Notes: generated by a model from the sequence alone, not told the origin. 27,662 bases of DNA from Candidatus Hestiella acidicharens (GCA_015523575.1 WAJZ01000026.1:1-27662); one strand, 5' to 3'. Counted from the first letter of the stretch, positions 13,792 through 22,719 are shown. Numbers and translations are program-made.

Positions 13792-15747
13792 ATGAAGCTC
13801 AGATACTTGGACTTGGGCGTAGGGGATGATTCCTTCGAGATAAAAGAAATAAATAGTGAAGAGATTTATGGTATAATAGATTTTGGTCTCAAAATGCACT
13901 ATGATAAAAGGACGTATGATTTAGACCCCCTAGATCCAGGTAACCTGATGGTACTAGGAATAGGTCCCTTCGCCGGTGGTATCATTATAGGAAGCCATAG
14001 GATAGTATTTATATTCAAGAGCCCAATTTCTATGGGTTTGCATGTAAGCGAATTGGGCGGCGCTGGTTACGCTTTTTATAAGACAGGCCTTGATGCCATA
14101 ATAATACGTGGCAAGTCAACCCAACCATCAATTATTAAGGTATTTTCTGGTAGTGATGGAGAACATAATATAACAATAGAGCACCTGGACGAGAGAGAAC
14201 TCTGGGAAATATACAGGGGCTATGGAGCATATAAAGGTACTAGGGCACTAACGCAATATATTGTATCTAAAGAGAAGGACGGGATAATAAAAAACAAGGC
14301 AAGAGCACTCGTCGTTGGACCTGGATCTTTTAAGACAAGGTTTGGAGGAGTATTTAGTTATGTTCTTGATGAGCGAACGGCAGAAATAACACCTGTATCA
14401 GATTCGGCTTCAAGGGGTGGAGGTGGAAGCGTTTTAGCAAGGGCTCATAACGTTGTAGCGATTGTTGTAGGGGGGCAAGCAAAAAAAGATAATGCAAAGT
14501 TAATGAATATAAAGGTTATGAATCAAATATCCCAAGATGTGTATAAAGGCCAATATACATCAACTTTGTTGGAAAGGACTGTAAAGTATCGTTTTGATCC
14601 AAGGACAAAAACAGGTGGAACCTTTGGTGTAAACTATATACATTATAAGGATCTAGTTCCTTCTATAGCATATAATACAATTTATTATAGCAGAAGTGTA
14701 AGGTTGATGCTGCATGATAAAATAATTGAGAGCTATTGGAAGCCCTTTGAAGATGAGGTGTTTAATGGAGGTAAGCTTACTAGTGCCTCTAAGAATTGCG
14801 GAGAACCTTGCCCAGTTTCATGTAAAAAAATATACAAGGGAACAAAGATAGATTATGAGCCGGCTCATGGAGTTGGTCCAATTAATGGTGTAATAACAAT
14901 TGATGATTCGGCAAGGTTAGTTGCTTTGCTAGATGACCTTGGCCTCGATGCAATCGAGACTGGTCATATAACATCATGGCTTTTTGATTTGTTACAAAAG
15001 GGCTTGCTGAGTTTAAAAGACCTTGGTTTGGAGAAGAACCCAACGCTAGATCCGGAGGAGATATCTGTAGAAACTAGTAAAGTTAATGCAGAAGCCTTGG
15101 AAAAAATTATATATAGCATGGTATATAATAGTGAAAACAATATGATTTTAAGGCTTATCGCGGAGAAAGGGGCAAGGCAGGCTGCCAAAGAGCTGACCAA
15201 GATCTACATGGATAGAGTAAAGAATAAGAAAAGAAAATTCGAAGACCTACTTGTTTACGCGCCCTTTGGGAAAGAAGGATATATGACGCCCAACTACTAT
15301 TGGAGCCCTGGAGTGCTTGCCCCACTATATATATTGGGCAAGTATTGGACTGATTATTCACCTTCCTTCAAAGAACCAGAGGACTATGCAAGCATAAGCA
15401 TCAAAAGAGCTGCTTCAGAATACATAATCAGTAATGCCGGTTTTTGTAGATTTCACAGGGGTTGGGCAGAGGAGATGATATCTAGGATGTACAAAAACAT
15501 CTTTGGAATAGAAATTGATCCATTAAAGCATGGCCTGAGAATGTATAAGGCAATAGCCGAATACCAGCTCAAGTCCGGGGCGGAACCTGTCTTCTGGGAA
15601 TCTAGGAAGGTTATAGATATAATAGCATCAATAGCCGCTGAGGCCGGGACTCCAAATTGGGAAGACGCAATGTATCATGTTGAGAAAATGAGGGAATGGT
15701 GGGAGAGGTTCTATAAGAAAGTAAAAGACACAATAGATTCACTATAA
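13792..15747 (+). CDS. gor: Glyceraldehyde-3-phosphate:ferredoxin oxidoreductase (GAPOR)
   Basis: This 651-residue member of the aldehyde ferredoxin oxidoreductase superfamily holds a pterin-bound W or Mo cofactor and a 4Fe-4S cluster. GAPOR oxidises glyceraldehyde-3-phosphate directly to 3-phosphoglycerate, reducing ferredoxin, in the modified archaeal Embden-Meyerhof path. The assignment rests on the length (characterised GAPORs are near 650) and on N-terminal patterns I associate with GAPOR rather than AOR: EIYGIIDFG, TYDLDPLDPGN, GIGPFAGG, HRIVFIFKSP. The cluster cysteines are C336-x3-C340-x3-C344 and C552 (AGFCRFH). The ATG start follows GTGAG. The convergent alaS stop is only four bases away. 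A different AOR-family activity remains possible. Confidence 0.8.
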   Translation: MKLRYLDLGVGDDSFEIKEINSEEIYGIIDFGLKMHYDKRTYDLDPLDPGNLMVLGIGPFAGGIIIGSHRIVFIFKSPISMGLHVSELGGAGYAFYKTGLDAIIIRGKSTQPSIIKVFSGSDGEHNITIEHLDERELWEIYRGYGAYKGTRALTQYIVSKEKDGIIKNKARALVVGPGSFKTRFGGVFSYVLDERTAEITPVSDSASRGGGGSVLARAHNVVAIVVGGQAKKDNAKLMNIKVMNQISQDVYKGQYTSTLLERTVKYRFDPRTKTGGTFGVNYIHYKDLVPSIAYNTIYYSRSVRLMLHDKIIESYWKPFEDEVFNGGKLTSASKNCGEPCPVSCKKIYKGTKIDYEPAHGVGPINGVITIDDSARLVALLDDLGLDAIETGHITSWLFDLLQKGLLSLKDLGLEKNPTLDPEEISVETSKVNAEALEKIIYSMVYNSENNMILRLIAEKGARQAAKELTKIYMDRVKNKKRKFEDLLVYAPFGKEGYMTPNYYWSPGVLAPLYILGKYWTDYSPSFKEPEDYASISIKRAASEYIISNAGFCRFHRGWAEEMISRMYKNIFGIEIDPLKHGLRMYKAIAEYQLKSGAEPVFWESRKVIDIIASIAAEAGTPNWEDAMYHVEKMREWWERFYKKVKDTIDSL

Positions 15748-15751
15748 TGAT

Positions 15752-18484
15752 TTATGCTAGACACTCTTTTAACACATTTTTTATTGCATCAATTCCAAAT
15801 TCTTTATCTATTGACATGCTTCCATATGATTTCTTCCCGCCACCAGATCCTTTTAGTTTACGAGACATTTTTTTGAGCAGTTCTCCTAGGTTGATCTTTT
15901 CTGATGCTAAGGAACCTGCTGAAAACTCCGCAAGGTTGCGATTCTCGCTTTCTATAACGAAACCGATAATCATGTCCTTGTTTTTTTCAGTAATTCTTTT
16001 TAATAACTCTCTAATGTAACGGGTATCGCTATCAGGGGTTTTTAAAACCGCAAGCCTGATGCCATTGTCTATCCTTTCTGCTCTAGATACTATGGCTTCT
16101 ACTTGATTTTCCCATAGCTTTCTATAGGCCTGTAGGGCATTCTCTTTCTCTTTACATAATTGCATGATTGAATTAATTCTTTGAACCTCTTCTCCTTTTT
16201 TTGTACCTAAGATGTTATTGATTTCCTGTATTTTATTTTCTATTTTTTCAAGTTCTTCTGATAGCCTAGTACCCGCGACGAATTCGAATCTAATTACGCC
16301 ATCTTGGATTTTTTCAACATTTGTGATTTTTATTCCTCCTATTTCACCAGTATTTCTTAGATGCGTCCCGAAGCAAGCTTCGGTATCCCAATCTTTTATC
16401 TCAACTACTCTTATAGTAGGTGTTGTGGGTACACCACCTTGGTAAAGGGAGAATCCATATCTATTTTCAGCCTCTGTCCTGTCCATGTAGAATTGGTTTA
16501 TTGGCTTTCTTTCATCTATAACATTATTGGCCAACCGCTCAATTTGCCTTATTTCTTCAATACTTGGCATTTTATAGTGCGTTACGTCTAACCTACCTTT
16601 CTCTGGAGTCTTTTCGGCTCCTGCTTGCCATATATGTTTTCCGAGTACTCTCCTTATAGACCCCATTAGCAAGTGGGTGGCAGAGTGATGCCTCATGAGC
16701 CTATATCTCCTCTTCCAGTTGATCTCACCTGATACCTCATCACAAGGCTTACTTATTTCTTTGTCAACAACGTGCACAACTACTCCGTTAGCCTTCTGAA
16801 CATCTATTACGTTATAGTATTCGTTGCATATCTTAATCCTCCCAATATCATGAGCTTGACCCCCTCCTGTAGGGTAAAACAACGTAGAGTCTAGTATGAC
16901 GTATTTTCCCATAGTGCCTAGGAGCCTTGCCTTAAAGTCGATCTCGTAGGGTTTTTCATGGAAATATAGGCGTGTTTCAGGAAACTTTTTCATCCACTCT
17001 ATAACTTCTTTTGGGAGCTGAACCTTCTCATAGGTACCCCTTACCTTAGAGGGACCTTTATGTCTTGAAGCTATAAGAGAATAGAAGTTGTTTGGAACAT
17101 TAAGTTTTATTCCCTTTTTGCTAGCTTCTTCGGCAATAATTTCTGGCGGTATCCCATGACTATCATAGAGTTTTATTAGCTCTTCATTATTTATGCTACC
17201 GCTTTTAAACATTTTATATGATAGTCTTAAACCCCTTTCTAAGGCTTCCTTAAACTTTCTCTCCTCCTCTTTTATAACTTCAACTATATAATCCTTAGCT
17301 TCATAGATTTGTGGGAAGTCCCTTCCCCACAGGGCTATTTGTGGCTCTGTTAATTCAACAAGGCTTATATCCTTATTTAGCAGCTTAAGGTGCTTTAAAG
17401 CCCTCCTGATGACCAGTCTTGCTAAATAGCCTTCACCTGTGTTGCTGGGAACTATCCCGTCTCCTAGCATTAAAGAGATTGTTTTTATATGATCTAGTAA
17501 TACGTATAAATGAGCTTCCCTTTGTAAGATGCCCTTTACCATTTCTATTGATAACCCTGTGTTTTTTGACACACTTCCGTAAAACTCCTCAACGCTAGTG
17601 ATATCTTCTGGATCCAACCTTCCTGCAGCCTTGAATGCTCCCCATAAGACCTCCGAAGGCGGTTTGTTTAGATTCAAAATCTTTCTATATTTATCAATAA
17701 CCTCTCCGAATATTGCATCAAATGCGGTGGGAGTCTTTTGTGTAAACCAAGCTATTCTTTCAATACCATAGCCGGTATCTACGATCTTTAGCGGTAGGCT
17801 GGTGTATCCTTTATTATCGATCTTATACATCATGAAAACTAGGGTTGCGAGTTCTAGCCCTCCAACGGCCACTTCAAAGCAAGGACCTGCGTTTCCTCCT
17901 CCTTCCCACCAAGATTCTTTAAAGACTATCATGTCTTCTGGTATTTTTAGTTCCTTTGTGAAGAAATCGAAGGCGTATTTTACGGTTTCTTCTTTCCAAT
18001 AGATACGTGTCTCAGGATAATTAAATGCATGATGTGCACCCATTTCAAAAGTAGTCAGGTGCCTTCCTATGGTTAATCCAACGTTATCTATATCTTCTAA
18101 CCTTATGCTTGGTTGACTAATGACAAGGGGGTTTGCAGGTGGTTTAACTAGCCCACTTGTGACGTGTGGTTGAAAATCTACAATGCTGGCTATTGTTAAG
18201 TAGAGGTCCTCCCTCCATCTTGCAACAACAGGTCTTGGATTTAGTGGAGTATGTCCATTTTTTTTAAAAAATTCTATGAATTTTTCCCTTGCTTCCCTGA
18301 CACTAAGACCTTTTATAGATGGTATTTTATCAAACCAATATTCAGTGTCTGGGGCATCTTGGCAGGTATCAAAGTTTTGGTTGAGTGACCAAAAGTATTC
18401 TCCACCAACTTTGCATTTCTTCCTTACAAATCCTCTTTCCTTAAAAAAACTTAGCCTATAGTCTTCAGGATTCAGTTTTGGCAT
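15752..18484 (-). CDS. alaS: Alanyl-tRNA synthetase, archaeal type
   Basis: This class II synthetase charges tRNA-Ala and edits mischarged Ser/Gly. Residues 1-55 form the archaeal N-terminal extension. The catalytic domain has GHTPLNPRPVVARWREDLYL and GAHHAFNYPETRIYWKEETV. The editing domain carries the zinc motifs HHSATHLL and CFGTHLRNTGEIGG. A coiled stretch and a C-terminal domain follow, with GSGGGKKS near the end. The length is 910 residues. The N-terminal zinc knuckle appears degenerate: CKVGG and TCQDAPD replace the usual CxxC and CxxxPC. I start at ATG 18484, six bases after AAGGTG; the GTG in that site would add MLY. It follows P1 by 49 bases. Confidence 0.96.
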   Translation of the reverse strand: MPKLNPEDYRLSFFKERGFVRKKCKVGGEYFWSLNQNFDTCQDAPDTEYWFDKIPSIKGLSVREAREKFIEFFKKNGHTPLNPRPVVARWREDLYLTIASIVDFQPHVTSGLVKPPANPLVISQPSIRLEDIDNVGLTIGRHLTTFEMGAHHAFNYPETRIYWKEETVKYAFDFFTKELKIPEDMIVFKESWWEGGGNAGPCFEVAVGGLELATLVFMMYKIDNKGYTSLPLKIVDTGYGIERIAWFTQKTPTAFDAIFGEVIDKYRKILNLNKPPSEVLWGAFKAAGRLDPEDITSVEEFYGSVSKNTGLSIEMVKGILQREAHLYVLLDHIKTISLMLGDGIVPSNTGEGYLARLVIRRALKHLKLLNKDISLVELTEPQIALWGRDFPQIYEAKDYIVEVIKEEERKFKEALERGLRLSYKMFKSGSINNEELIKLYDSHGIPPEIIAEEASKKGIKLNVPNNFYSLIASRHKGPSKVRGTYEKVQLPKEVIEWMKKFPETRLYFHEKPYEIDFKARLLGTMGKYVILDSTLFYPTGGGQAHDIGRIKICNEYYNVIDVQKANGVVVHVVDKEISKPCDEVSGEINWKRRYRLMRHHSATHLLMGSIRRVLGKHIWQAGAEKTPEKGRLDVTHYKMPSIEEIRQIERLANNVIDERKPINQFYMDRTEAENRYGFSLYQGGVPTTPTIRVVEIKDWDTEACFGTHLRNTGEIGGIKITNVEKIQDGVIRFEFVAGTRLSEELEKIENKIQEINNILGTKKGEEVQRINSIMQLCKEKENALQAYRKLWENQVEAIVSRAERIDNGIRLAVLKTPDSDTRYIRELLKRITEKNKDMIIGFVIESENRNLAEFSAGSLASEKINLGELLKKMSRKLKGSGGGKKSYGSMSIDKEFGIDAIKNVLKECLA

Positions 18485-18527
18485 ATATAGCACCTTGTTT
18501 AAAACGGCTTAGATCCTTTATAAAACA

Positions 18528-18636
18528 AAAAACTCACATTCCGAATAGACCACTTAGCCCTTCGCCTATATCAACTTCCTTACTTTCTTCCTTCTCTTCT
18601 TCCTCCTTTTTTGCTTCCTCCTTTTTCTCCTCTATT
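18528..18636. repeat. 109-bp perfect direct repeat, copy 1 (P1 3' end)
   Basis: This copy covers the last 33 codons of P1, its TGA stop and six following bases. Every base matches copy 2 (19556-19664), including synonymous positions and the GTTTTT after the stop. The copies are in the same orientation, offset by 1028 bases. Confidence 0.97.
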
Positions 18637-18866
18637 GGGGCAGAGGCCGGTGCAGCAACTGGTGCGGAGACAACGGTACTTGCGTTTTTCAATACATCTT
18701 CTATGTTGATTTCGGATAGGCTCGCAACGAGCATTTTTATTCTCGCATCATCTGCCTGTATTCCAAGGGATTCTACTACTTTTTTTAGATTATCCTCATT
18801 GAGCTGAGCGCCTGCATAATATAATGCAAGCGCGGCATGCACATATGCTTTTCCTTCCTGAGCCAT
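18534..18866 (-). CDS. rpl12: Ribosomal protein P1 (archaeal L12, stalk dimer)
   Basis: This acidic stalk protein dimerises and attaches to the C-terminal helix of uL10; its tip recruits translation factors. The N-terminal half is the dimerisation domain (YVHAALALYYAGAQLNEDNL; LGIQADDARIKMLVASL). An Ala/Pro hinge (SAPVAAPASAP) and a Lys/Glu-rich arm follow, with the conserved tip GEGLSGLFGM. The length is 110 residues. I use ATG 18866, eight bases after GAGGT; an in-frame TTG at 18875 overlaps the ribosome site. The last 33 residues are identical to the end of uL10, also at DNA level. It appears to have its own TATA box, which makes sense given the gene inserted between uL10 and P1. Confidence 0.96.
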   Translation of the reverse strand: MAQEGKAYVHAALALYYAGAQLNEDNLKKVVESLGIQADDARIKMLVASLSEINIEDVLKNASTVVSAPVAAPASAPIEEKKEEAKKEEEEKEESKEVDIGEGLSGLFGM

Positions 18867-18912
18867 TTTTATCAACCTCTTACTGCATTTTATTAGATGT
18901 GTTTAGAAAGCC

Positions 18913-18919
18913 TATAAAA
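18913..18919 (-). promoter_or_regulatory. TATA box of P1
   Basis: On the minus strand TTTTATA (within GCTTTTATAGGC) lies about 50 bases before ATG 18866, predicting transcription from about 18890. It would let P1 and alaS be expressed independently of the interrupted upstream gene. Confidence 0.5.
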
Positions 18920-18971
18920 GCGTTGCTAAACCTTTTAGACTTCAAAAAAGATAATAATAAAATGTTCAATT

Positions 18972-19132
18972 CTATTCTGCGTAATGCTCATATATGGTAT
19001 TGAACCTTTTTATAAGGTGTTTTATCAACCCTTTATCTTTATGCTGAAAATATGCCATAATAGTGCTATTAATGTTATAATCTGATAACATCGATTTGTA
19101 GGCCTGACCACTCTGATCTATTCCATCTCCCC
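18972..19132 (-). other. Open -1-frame continuation of the inserted unknown gene
   Basis: After the stop of the unknown gene at 19118, the -1 frame is open to a stop at 18972. Entered at the G4 tract (plus-strand CCCC, 19129-19132), it reads on for about 50 residues of protein-like sequence, including QAYKSMLSDYNINSTIMAYF and KGLIKHLIKRFNTIYEHYAE. One extra base in the tract would join both parts into a 194-residue protein. It could instead be a separate 39-residue ORF from ATG 19091, but no ribosome site precedes that ATG. Confidence 0.5.
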
Positions 19133-19555
19133 TATAGCATCTATTAGCTTTGTAGTAATTGAGTTAATAGTAGCCCTTAAAATTTCTATTAACACTAGGG
19201 ATACCTTGTACTGATATTTATCTGTTTCATATTCCTTTTCCTCTTGAATTACGTCTCTTTTTAACTCGTCTAACAATTCTATTAGTTGCTGGTAGAATCC
19301 TTTCATCTCTTTTTGTTGCTCATGCAACAGTTCCAATATTGTGTTAATTGTAGAGAGGAGAAATGATTGTAGAGAAAGATAGTATCTATATACAAAAGGT
19401 AAATCGAAGAAATCCTTGGCTTTGTATTTCTCTAGGTAATGTTTTAAAAGCCTATTATAGGCGTTTAGCGAAATTATGCTATCTTTATCATCTTTATCTA
19501 GGCCTTTTTTTGCTACTTCCCAAATAAAATTATAGTATTGCTCCTTAATGCTCAT
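19118..19555 (-). CDS. Unknown helical protein inserted between uL10 and P1, possibly frameshifted
   Basis: I do not recognise this 145-residue protein. It is almost wholly helical and rich in Leu, Tyr, Lys and Glu (NTILELLHEQQKEMKGFYQQ; LLDELKRDVIQEEKEYETD), with possible coiled-coil character and no cysteines. It interrupts the usual archaeal uL1-uL10-P1 order. ATG 19555 is six bases after the uL10 stop, and its GTGAG ribosome site lies in the uL10 end, inside the 109-bp repeat. The frame stops soon after a G4 tract (19129-19132), while the -1 frame stays open to 18972. Either a one-base deletion truncated it, or the sequence has an error there, or frameshifting occurs. Confidence 0.6.
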   Translation of the reverse strand: MSIKEQYYNFIWEVAKKGLDKDDKDSIISLNAYNRLLKHYLEKYKAKDFFDLPFVYRYYLSLQSFLLSTINTILELLHEQQKEMKGFYQQLIELLDELKRDVIQEEKEYETDKYQYKVSLVLIEILRATINSITTKLIDAIGEME

Positions 19556-19664
19556 AAAAACTCACATTCCGAATAGACCACTTAGCCCTTCGCCTATATC
19601 AACTTCCTTACTTTCTTCCTTCTCTTCTTCCTCCTTTTTTGCTTCCTCCTTTTTCTCCTCTATT
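19556..19664. repeat. 109-bp perfect direct repeat, copy 2 (uL10 3' end)
   Basis: This copy covers the last 33 codons of uL10, its stop and the six bases up to the ATG of the inserted gene. It is identical to copy 1 at 18528-18636. The identity ends abruptly on both sides. Confidence 0.97.
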
Positions 19665-20584
19665 TTTTGTTTTGCTTCGATACGTTTTGTTTCAATACCT
19701 AGACTTTTCGCATTGTCTCCAAGAAGGACTATTACAGCTTCCGCTTCATTAGCTGCAGTGATTATTGATACTTCCGCAGATTCTTTATCAATTGCTATTG
19801 CAGAGCTTTGGAGCACCTGGGTTAGTTCTCTTTCAGCTAGCAGTATAGCTGAGGTCAGTGCTTCCGGAACCTCAAAGTAAGCAATCTCCTCAGATAGGTT
19901 TATGGCTTCCCTTTCGGCTCTTATAACTTCATCCTTGAATGATTCGATATCTATATGAAGCAGGTCTCCAGGTATAAATATGGACTTGTCCCATGCTGCT
20001 ATTAGGTTTATCCCTACCTCGAATGGTTGTATATTAAGCTGTTGAAGTAGGCTGGCTAGCTCAGGGGATATGATTTGACCTTTCTTCGCAACTACTGTAT
20101 CTTTCTTTACGTAAATGCTTCCCTTTCTAACCTCATACGGGATTCTCAGCTTTCCGAACACGCTAATCATAGGTCCAGGCCTTATCCCTGTGTCTCCTTC
20201 GGGTATTACTATATCTTTCGGTGCTGGCAGGCCTGCCTTTGCTGGAGCAGGTACTTTAAGCCTATCTAGTATTAATGATATCTTAAACGGATTAACATCC
20301 GTAAATATTAGCATTACGCCACTTTTTAGGTGACCCTCTATAGTTTCTCTCTTTAGCCCTGCTTTTTCTAGCGCCATAAAGATTAGGTTTTTCTTTGACA
20401 CCCTAAAGATGGCCTTGTCCCTTAGTTGTTTTTTAATAATTTGCAGCTGCTTTGTTGGTAAAGAGTAGAGGTCGGCAAAGAGCACGTATTTCTTGCCTTG
20501 GATTAGGCTAGAAAGATATTCTAACTCCTTTTTCTTACTTTCAGGCGGTTCTTTTCTTCCAATTTTTCTGAGTACAAGTGCCAT
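19562..20584 (-). CDS. rplP0: Ribosomal protein uL10 (archaeal P0)
   Basis: This stalk-base protein anchors P1 dimers and binds 23S rRNA next to uL11. The rRNA-binding domain (residues 1 to about 100) contains YVLFADLYSLPTKQLQIIKK and a SKKNLIFMALEKAG segment. The archaeal/eukaryotic insertion domain follows, with PAPKDIVIPEGDTGIRPGPM and FGKLRIPYEVRKGSIYV. The long P1-binding helices come next, then the acidic arm and the tip GLSGLFGM. The length of 340 residues is normal for Thermoproteota. ATG 20584 follows AGGTGAAGG. uL1 ends six bases upstream, so the two are coupled. The final 33 codons are the same DNA sequence as in P1. Confidence 0.96.
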   Translation of the reverse strand: MALVLRKIGRKEPPESKKKELEYLSSLIQGKKYVLFADLYSLPTKQLQIIKKQLRDKAIFRVSKKNLIFMALEKAGLKRETIEGHLKSGVMLIFTDVNPFKISLILDRLKVPAPAKAGLPAPKDIVIPEGDTGIRPGPMISVFGKLRIPYEVRKGSIYVKKDTVVAKKGQIISPELASLLQQLNIQPFEVGINLIAAWDKSIFIPGDLLHIDIESFKDEVIRAEREAINLSEEIAYFEVPEALTSAILLAERELTQVLQSSAIAIDKESAEVSIITAANEAEAVIVLLGDNAKSLGIETKRIEAKQKIEEKKEEAKKEEEEKEESKEVDIGEGLSGLFGM

Positions 20585-20590
20585 ATACCT

Positions 20591-21235
20591 TCACCTAACC
20601 CTTATCTCAACAGGTATACCCATCGTCTTCTTTATATAAACCTTCTCTATCCTCCCTACCCCAAACTTAGATTCAACAGTGTTATAAACGGTATTTACGT
20701 TCTCTGCTATTTCATCCGGCTTCATATCCTCTGTACCAACTTTGCATTGAATTTGTGGCTGGTTTCTCAGCCTTACCCAAACGGCTCTCTTGTAGTTGTT
20801 TGCTATATCTTCCAGCCCGCTCCTTGGAGAGATTGCTATGGGTATCTTTCCCCTAGGGCCTAGGGCCGGGCCTAAAGTGCTTCCTACTAATCCCATAAGG
20901 TCGGAGGAAACAAGTACCCAATCACAAGTCTTTGCTATGGCCCTTGCAGCTTTTTTGTTCCCCTTTATGGAAGAAATTTCTTCCCTCGAAATTGCTCTCA
21001 ACCCAAGTTTTTTTGCCTCCAATAAGAGGTCACCAGAGGCAACAACACATATTTCTGGTATCTTTGTAGGTTGATGAGGTAAATATAAGACTTCTCTAAA
21101 TCTGCCTTCGTTAGTCTTCAGGTTTATTCCTTTTAGCGTCAGGATTATCTCTATGCTTTGCCTGAAGTTCCTCTTCCCCCCTAGCTTTATTGCCTTATCT
21201 ACAGCCTCTATTAACACTTCATTGTTCAAGGGCAA
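20591..21235 (-). CDS. rpl1: Ribosomal protein uL1
   Basis: This protein of the mobile L1 stalk binds 23S rRNA and helps release tRNA from the E site. Clear signatures are AVDKAIKLGGKRNFRQSIEI at the start, and LVSSDLMGLVGSTLGPALGP followed by GKIPIAISP in the middle. The end is VYIKKTMGIPVEIRVR. The length of 214 residues is typical for archaea. The start is TTG 21235, eight bases after GGTG (21247-21244), with a TATA box at 21274-21280. It heads the uL1-uL10 transcript. In some archaea uL1 represses its own mRNA by mimicry of its rRNA site; I could not identify such a site here. Confidence 0.95.
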   Translation of the reverse strand: MPLNNEVLIEAVDKAIKLGGKRNFRQSIEIILTLKGINLKTNEGRFREVLYLPHQPTKIPEICVVASGDLLLEAKKLGLRAISREEISSIKGNKKAARAIAKTCDWVLVSSDLMGLVGSTLGPALGPRGKIPIAISPRSGLEDIANNYKRAVWVRLRNQPQIQCKVGTEDMKPDEIAENVNTVYNTVESKFGVGRIEKVYIKKTMGIPVEIRVR

Positions 21236-21273
21236 CTTCTATACACCATCTATCTAAGTTTTCTGCCTAAAAC

Positions 21274-21280
21274 TTTATAT
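21274..21280 (-). promoter_or_regulatory. TATA box of the uL1-uL10 operon
   Basis: On the minus strand ATATAAA (within GGATATAAAGT) lies about 40 bases upstream of the TTG start, predicting transcription from about 21251 and a leader of roughly 16 bases that still includes GGTG. Confidence 0.55.
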
Positions 21281-21393
21281 CCTTTTCAATTTATAACTAT
21301 TAACGAATCCCTTCATATGCATCAATGTTTGTTACATTCTGGAAGATGTGGAAATTAATAGCCCAATCTTAAGTATGTTCTAAAAATTTAATC

Positions 21394-21400
21394 TTTAAAT
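21394..21400 (+). promoter_or_regulatory. TATA box of SHMT, suggesting a leaderless mRNA
   Basis: TTTAAAT is centred about 21 bases before the GTG start at 21418, so transcription would begin at or very near the start codon. No strong Shine-Dalgarno sequence is present, which agrees with leaderless translation. Confidence 0.5.
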
Positions 21401-21417
21401 TACAATAATCAGCTAGG

Positions 21418-22719
21418 GTGCCAGAAGTGGTTAATGAATATTTAAGAAAGGTTTTAGATTTAACCGAGGAACAAAACGTGTGGCGCCTACAAGAAACCAT
21501 AAATTTAATAGCCAGCGAAAATGTTATGAGTCCTTTAGCTCTTTCTGTATATATGAGTGACTTTATGCATAGGTATGCCGAGGGGAAGCCTTACAAAAGG
21601 TATTACCAAGGGACAAAGTATTCTGATGATTTAGAGACTATGACCAATGAGTTGATGGGGAAGCTTCTCCATACGGACATGGTTGATATAAGGCCAATAA
21701 GTGGTACAATAGCAAATGCTTCTGTCTTTAGGTATTTAGCGCAACCTGGCGAAAAAGCGGTTATAGCCCCCGTACAGGCAGGGGCCCACGTCAGCCATAC
21801 AAAGTTTGGAACCCTTGGAGCTTTAGGAATTGAGCAGATAGATTTGCCGTATGATGAAGAAAGGATGAATGTAGATATAGATAAGGCAATAAAGGTCATT
21901 GAACAGGTTAAGCCGAAATTTGCTGTCTTGGGTGGTAGCGTTTATCTCTTTCCACATCCAGTCAAAGAGATATCGGATGCTATCCACTCAGTAGGAGGTA
22001 AACTTGTATATGATGCTGCTCATGTATTGGGATTAATAACAGGGGGTGTGTGGAGAAATCCACTAGATAATGGAGCAGATGTTATGAATGCATCTACTCA
22101 CAAGACCTTTCCTGGTCCTCAAGGAGGCGTCATAGCATTTAAAGACAGGGCTATTTACAAGGGAGTTGGTAAAACAATCTTTCCTTGGTTTGTGAGCAAC
22201 CACCATCTCCACAGGTTACCAGCAACAGCTGTTACTGCAATTGAAATGACAGAATTTGGGGAAGAGTACGCAAGGCAAATAGTAAAAAATGCAAAAAAGC
22301 TTGCAGAATCGTTAGCTGAAAGAGGGTTCGTGGTTATAGGTGAGCGCTTGGGTTATACGATGAGTCACCAAGTACTTGTAAATGTCTCCTCTCTTGGAGG
22401 TGGGGCAAAAGTTGCCAAAATGCTTGAAGAAAGCAATATAATATTAAATAAAAACCTCTTGCCTGAAGATCCACCCGAGGCTGTGCAGAACCCTAGTGGA
22501 CTAAGAATTGGCGTTCAAGAGATGACAAGATTTGGTATGAAGGAAGAGGAGATGGATTACATTGCAGAGTTCATGGAAAGGGTTGTTATAAAGGGAGAAG
22601 AGCCCTCAAAGGTTAGAGAGGAAGTTAAGCAATTCAGGCAATCGTATAAAAAAGTACAATATGGCTATGATGTAACGGTAGGAGAGGGTAGAAACCTACT
22701 CATGTTAAACCTGCTATAG
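21418..22719 (+). CDS. glyA: Serine hydroxymethyltransferase
   Basis: This PLP enzyme interconverts serine and glycine and feeds a one-carbon carrier, in archaea often a modified pterin rather than folate. The cofactor lysine sits in [15 protein letters not shown] near residue 230. Other signatures are [16 protein letters not shown] at the N-terminus, [20 protein letters not shown], and the DAAHVLGLI strand whose aspartate contacts the pyridine ring. The C-terminus has [16 protein letters not shown]. The length is 433 residues. The GTG start is chosen because the frame opens there and the TATA element predicts a leaderless message. It is divergent from the ribosomal-protein operon. Confidence 0.95.
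   Translation: MPEVVNEYLRKVLDLTEEQNVWRLQETINLIASENVMSPLALSVYMSDFMHRYAEGKPYKRYYQGTKYSDDLETMTNELMGKLLHTDMVDIRPISGTIANASVFRYLAQPGEKAVIAPVQAGAHVSHTKFGTLGALGIEQIDLPYDEERMNVDIDKAIKVIEQVKPKFAVLGGSVYLFPHPVKEISDAIHSVGGKLVYDAAHVLGLITGGVWRNPLDNGADVMNASTHKTFPGPQGGVIAFKDRAIYKGVGKTIFPWFVSNHHLHRLPATAVTAIEMTEFGEEYARQIVKNAKKLAESLAERGFVVIGERLGYTMSHQVLVNVSSLGGGAKVAKMLEESNIILNKNLLPEDPPEAVQNPSGLRIGVQEMTRFGMKEEEMDYIAEFMERVVIKGEEPSKVREEVKQFRQSYKKVQYGYDVTVGEGRNLLMLNLL

Noticed and set aside
18478..18807. Serine-rich plus-strand frames over the P1 and uL10 tails (also 19548-19880)
   Set aside because: They are the complement of the Glu/Lys-rich tails; both share the same Ser/Phe stretch only because of the 109-bp repeat.
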